Shown here: piece by piece, positions 5,432 through 8,315 of the stretch
Layout of the letters: each line of letters starts with the position of its first letter
Numbering within the stretch: the first letter of the stretch is position 1
Source: Actinomycetes bacterium
GTDB lineage: Bacteria > Actinomycetota > Thermoleophilia > Solirubrobacterales > Solirubrobacteraceae
Direction of reading: 5' to 3'
DNA: 8,315 nucleotides
NCBI GenBank assembly: GCA_023429855.1
Contig: JAEZDB010000474.1
Location: forward strand, 1 to 8,315
Notes under the pieces: model-generated
Seen by the model: the letters and a program-made list of their open reading frames with translations, nothing else
What the model was told of the DNA's origin: nothing
The model's database searches: none
Translations under genes and position numbers: made by a program

Positions 5432-6823
5432 GCGCTGCGGCGGCCGAAGCGCCCGCGCCGGGCGCAGGCTCCGACCACGGCGAGGGCGGCAAGGGCTTCC
5501 TCGACTTCATCGAGCGCGCCGGCAACAAAGTGCCGCACCCCGCGGTGCTGTTCATGGTGCTGTCGCTCGCGGTGATCCTGCTGTCGCAGGTCTTCGCGTG
5601 GATGAACGTGTCGGTCACCTACGAGGTGATTAAGCCGCCGGCCGCGGTCGTGGAGGAGCAGTACGTCGGCGGGTCGGTCGCGCCGACTGAGATCCTGCCG
5701 CCCGAGGCCGCCGACGCCGAGGACTACGCCGTCACGACCGAGACGGCCGAGGTCAAGAGCCTGCTGTCGAACGACGGCATCTCCTTCCTCTTCACCTCGT
5801 TCGTCAGCAACTTCATGGGCTTCACGGCGATGGGGATCATCCTGATCGTGATGATCGGCGTCGGCCTGGCGGAGTCGTCGGGCCTCATCGCCGCGCTCAT
5901 ACGCAAGCTCGTCGCGATCACGTCGGCGGGCCTGCTCACCTACGTGATCGTGCTGCTCGGCGTGATCTCCAGCGTCGCCTCCGACGCTGGCTACCTGGTG
6001 CTCATCCCGCTGGGGGCGGCGGCGTTCATGAGCGTCGGCAGGCACCCTTTGGCCGGCATCGCCGCAGCGTTCGCCGGCGTGGCGGGCGGCTTTGGCGTGA
6101 ACTTCCGGCTTCGCGCTGCTCGGCGTCGTGGTGCTCATCGCCGCGCTCACGGTGCCCTCGGGTGCGCCGCTGCGCGACCCCGAGACGGGTTCGGTCATCG
6201 GCACCTCGCCGTTCATGGACAGCCTGATCCCGATCATCTCGCTGGCCTTCCTGGCGTCGGCGGTGGCCTACGGCCGCGCGACGCAGACCATCACCACGCT
6301 CGGCGACGGCATCAAGTCGATCGAGAAGTCGTGGATGGGGCTCGGTCCGCTGCTCTTCCTGTTTCTGCTGATCGCGCAGTTCATCGCGTACTTCAACTAC
6401 TCGAACATGGCCAACGTGGCCGCCGTGAGCCTGGGCGACTGGGTCGAGAGCGCGAACATCGGCGCCGTCTGGCTGCTGCTGCTCGTGATCATCGTGACGG
6501 CCGTGGTCAACGTCCTCGTGCCGCAGGCGATCGCGAAGTGGGCGCTGCTCGCGCCGATCTTCGTGCCGCTCTTGGTGCGCCTGGGCGTCGACCCCGCTGC
6601 CGTGCTGGCGGCCTACCGCGTCGGCGACTCGCCGGGCAACGTCGTGAACCCGATCATGGCCTACTTCCCGCTGGTCGTCGTGTTCGCGGCGAAGTACGAC
6701 CGCAAGGCCGGTATCGGCACGCTGATCGCGCTGATGCTGCCGTACTTCCTGGTACTGAGCGCGGTCTGGACCGTGTTCTTCATCGCGTGGTACGTGGTCG
6801 GCATTCCGTTCGGCCCGGGCTGA
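5428..6823 (+). pseudogene. AbgT-family transporter, internal deletion with frameshift
   Basis: GTG 5428 overlaps the upstream stop (GTGA) and has GAGG (5417-5420) 7 nt before it. The first part, residues 1-226 to about 6105, has a cytoplasmic N-terminus, a first helix (about 38-58), and the conserved stretch SDAGYLVLIPLG...GRHPLAGIAAAFAGVAGGFGVNF (185-226). Homology then jumps to another frame: 6101-6823 (240 residues) encodes SGFALLGVVVLIAALTVPSG, PLRDPETGS, AQFIAYFNYSNM, AKWALLAPIFVPLL and the closing VGIPFGPG, all typical of AbgT C-termini. From memory of E. coli AbgT (about 508 residues), roughly 70-75 residues between the two parts are missing, including one membrane helix. A single indel therefore does not explain it. 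Read straight through, the first frame would end at a TGA (6850-6852) and yield a scrambled C-terminus. AbgT proteins import p-aminobenzoyl-glutamate or export antifolates. Confidence 0.85.
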
Positions 6824-6848
6824 TCTGGCCTCGGCGGGCGGCCACGGC

Positions 6849-7855
6849 ATGACCGACGCGACCCTCACCTTCGCCGTTCTCGGCGGGGCGGTGCTGCTCT
6901 TTCTGTGGAACCGCCTGCCGGTGGCGGTCGTCGCGCTCGGCGCGTCGCTGGCGCTCTACGGCCTTGACGTGATCGACGTCGGCGAGGCGTTCGCGGGCTT
7001 CGGCGACCCGACGGTGATCTTCATCGCGACGCTATTCGTGGTCAGCGACGCGCTCGATCGGGCGGGGGTGACGACGTGGGCGACGCACCGCCTCGTTGCG
7101 GTGGCGGGCGAGTCGAAGTCGAAGCTGGTCGTGCTGCTGCTGGTGCTCGCGGCTGCGCTCGCCACGATCCTCACGCCGAACGGCGCGGTCGCCGCGCTCG
7201 TTCCGATGACGGTGCTGCTGGCGTTCCGTCTCGGGCAGGCGCCGTCGAAGCTGCTGATCCCGATGGCGTTCTCGTCGTACGCCGGCGCGCTCGTCTTTCT
7301 CACCGGCTCGCCGGTCAACGTGCTCGTCGCCGACGAGGCGGGCCGCGTCGGCGAGGGCGCGTTCTCGTACTTCGAGTTTGCCCTCGTCGGCGTGCCGCTC
7401 ACCGTCGGCGTGATCGCGATCGCGCTGCTGCTCGGGCCGCGGCTCCTGCCCGAGCGCCAGCCCCGCGCGCTGTCGGTCGACCTGTCGGGGCATGCCCGCA
7501 CGCTGCTGGCCGAGTACCGGCTGCACAACGGCGCGCTCGCAGAGCACCAGGTGCCCGACGAGCTGTTCACGCGGGCCTCGGGCGTGGCCGAGGTCGTGAT
7601 CCCGCCGCGGTCGCCGCTGATCGGGTCGGTGTCGCCGCAGCGCAGTCGCTCGGCGTCTCCGCGCAGCCCGTCCTGATGAGCGTCGCAGTCGCGTCGAGCG
7701 CCTCGTTCCTCACGCCGATCTCGACGCCAGGCAACCTGATGATCATGGACCCAGCCGGCTACAGGTTCGGCGACTACTGGAACCTCGGCGCGCCGATGGT
7801 GGCGCTGTTCTTCGTCGTCGCCGTGTTCCTCGTGCCGGTGATCTGGTCGTTCTGA
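6849..7855 (+). pseudogene. SLC13/DASS-type permease with TrkA-C region, internal deletion with frameshift
   Basis: ATG 6849 lies 25 nt after the AbgT stop. Residues 1-259 (to about 7625) give several membrane helices, a TLFVVSDALDRAGVT stretch (61-75), NGAVAALVPMT (111-121), GSPVNVLVADEAG (153-165) like the Ser/Thr-rich substrate-binding turn of DASS carriers, and AEVVIPPRSPLIG (247-259), the usual beginning of a TrkA-C (RCK_C) domain. The rest of that domain and the following helices are absent. From about 7625 a different frame encodes SLGVSAQPVLMSVAVASSASFLTPISTPGNLMIM and GYRFGDYW, the C-terminal end of the same family, stopping at TGA 7853-7855. The first frame alone stops at 7676 after 275 residues. 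Relatives with TrkA-C domains are near 590 residues in my memory, so some 250 residues seem to be missing. Likely substrates are sodium-coupled anions such as dicarboxylates or sulfate. Confidence 0.8.
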
Positions 7856-7892
7856 GCCCTGGCACGCCCTGACGCGATTCGGTGACGGAGAT

Positions 7893-7914
7893 CACCCAAC
7901 CGGTACCGTGGGTG
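7893..7914 (+). promoter_or_regulatory. Inverted repeat CACCCA-N10-TGGGTG, candidate TetR operator
   Basis: CACCCA (7893-7898) is the exact reverse complement of TGGGTG (7909-7914). The 10-nt centre contains the -10 box TACCGT, and most of the palindrome CGGTACCG (7901-7908) lies inside it. A second, weaker repeat GGTGA-N6-TCACC (7881-7896) lies just upstream. Position and symmetry suit autorepression by the TetR protein encoded immediately downstream; this is inference. Confidence 0.45.
7904..7909 (+). promoter_or_regulatory. Candidate -10 box TACCGT for the second tetR gene
   Basis: TACCGT fits TAnnnT and lies 8 nt before GTG 7918, again predicting a nearly leaderless mRNA. GTGACG at 7882-7887 could act as a -35 with a 16-nt spacer (4 of 6 matches to TTGACA). 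Confidence 0.45.
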
Positions 7915-7917
7915 TCC

Positions 7918-8315
7918 GTGTCGGACGAGTCCCAGATCGACGGCCGCAAGCTGCGCTACTCCGGGCGCCGCGCAGAGCTGCTCGACGCCGCGTCGGTCTA
8001 CGTCCTCGAGCACGGCATCGCGTCGCTCTCCATGCGGCCGCTCGCCAAGGCGATCGGGATCGCGCCGTCGGCGGTGGTGCACCACTTCGGCACGAAGGAG
8101 GAGCTCGTCACCGAGGTGCTCGGCTACATCCGCGACCGCAGCATGGTGCCGGCCGAGGGCGCCACGTCTGACCTCGAGCTCTACCGGGCCTTTTGGTACC
8201 GCTGGGCCGAGGACGACTACCTGCCCGTCGTGCGCCTCGCCTATGAGGTGATCGGGCTCGCCGTGCGGTCGCCCGAGCGGTTCGGCACGTTCCGCGCCCA
8301 CGCGACGCTCGCCTA
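7918..8315 (+). CDS. TetR-family transcriptional regulator (3' partial)
   Basis: 132 residues are visible and the frame runs off the window. The N-terminal DNA-binding domain is clear: RRAELLDAASVYVLEHGIASLSM (17-39), the helix-turn-helix MRPLAKAIGIAPSAVVHHFG (39-58) and TKEEL (59-63). The ligand-binding part starts around residue 75 and includes YRAFWYRWAEDDYLP (89-102); no known ligand class is recognised. GTG 7918 is preferred for its distance from the TACCGT box; GTG 7912 is in frame and would add two residues. It lies 62 nt downstream of the broken permease with an inverted repeat over its promoter. It could control itself and, less certainly, the upstream peptidase/transporter genes. 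Confidence 0.88.
   Translation, partial: MSDESQIDGRKLRYSGRRAELLDAASVYVLEHGIASLSMRPLAKAIGIAPSAVVHHFGTKEELVTEVLGYIRDRSMVPAEGATSDLELYRAFWYRWAEDDYLPVVRLAYEVIGLAVRSPERFGTFRAHATLA

Noticed and set aside
6090..6125. Programmed ribosomal frameshift in the AbgT gene
   Set aside because: There is no slippery heptamer at the junction, and family sequence including a helix is missing, so a frameshift alone would not restore a complete protein.
1..8315. CRISPR array, insertion sequence or prophage genes
   Set aside because: No regularly spaced repeats, transposase or integrase motifs, or terminal inverted repeats were seen. No repeat pair flanking either transporter deletion was recognised.

Overview
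High-GC bacterial DNA, with almost all real genes on the + strand. Dense coding, GTG starts, and start codons placed 6-8 nt behind TAnnnT boxes (leaderless-type mRNAs) suggest an actinobacterium. The protein styles make me think of the Thermoleophilia/Solirubrobacterales, but the lineage is inferred, not proven.

Layout. (1) 1-2345 is a cell-surface cassette: the C-terminus of a membrane-anchored protein, a 153-nt structured leader, a small secreted WxL-like protein, and a DUF916-type WxL-interacting membrane protein with an unusual acidic, coiled-coil cytoplasmic tail. (2) 2403-2999 encodes a TetR-family repressor. (3) 3000-3445 is a 446-nt gene-free stretch packed with strong inverted repeats. 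It includes two neighbouring hairpins that both expose TCCCCT in the loop, and a set of interleaved pairings with H-type pseudoknot topology. (4) 3446-7855 is a tightly packed run: a DUF308/HdeD-like membrane protein, an M20 metallopeptidase with its motifs intact, an AbgT-family transporter, and an SLC13-type permease. Both transporters are broken by an internal deletion that also changes frame. (5) 7918-end is a second TetR-family regulator, cut by the window edge, with an inverted repeat lying over its putative promoter.

How the genes fit together. The first block resembles the WxL/WxIP surface complexes known mainly from low-GC Gram-positives, transplanted into a high-GC genome. The second block looks like an uptake-and-hydrolysis unit: a transporter for a small peptide or p-aminobenzoyl-glutamate-like compound plus a peptidase to cleave it, with a TetR regulator alongside. 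As assembled here neither transporter can be a full-length protein. This means either real decay of the transport half of the operon or collapsed sequence in the assembly.
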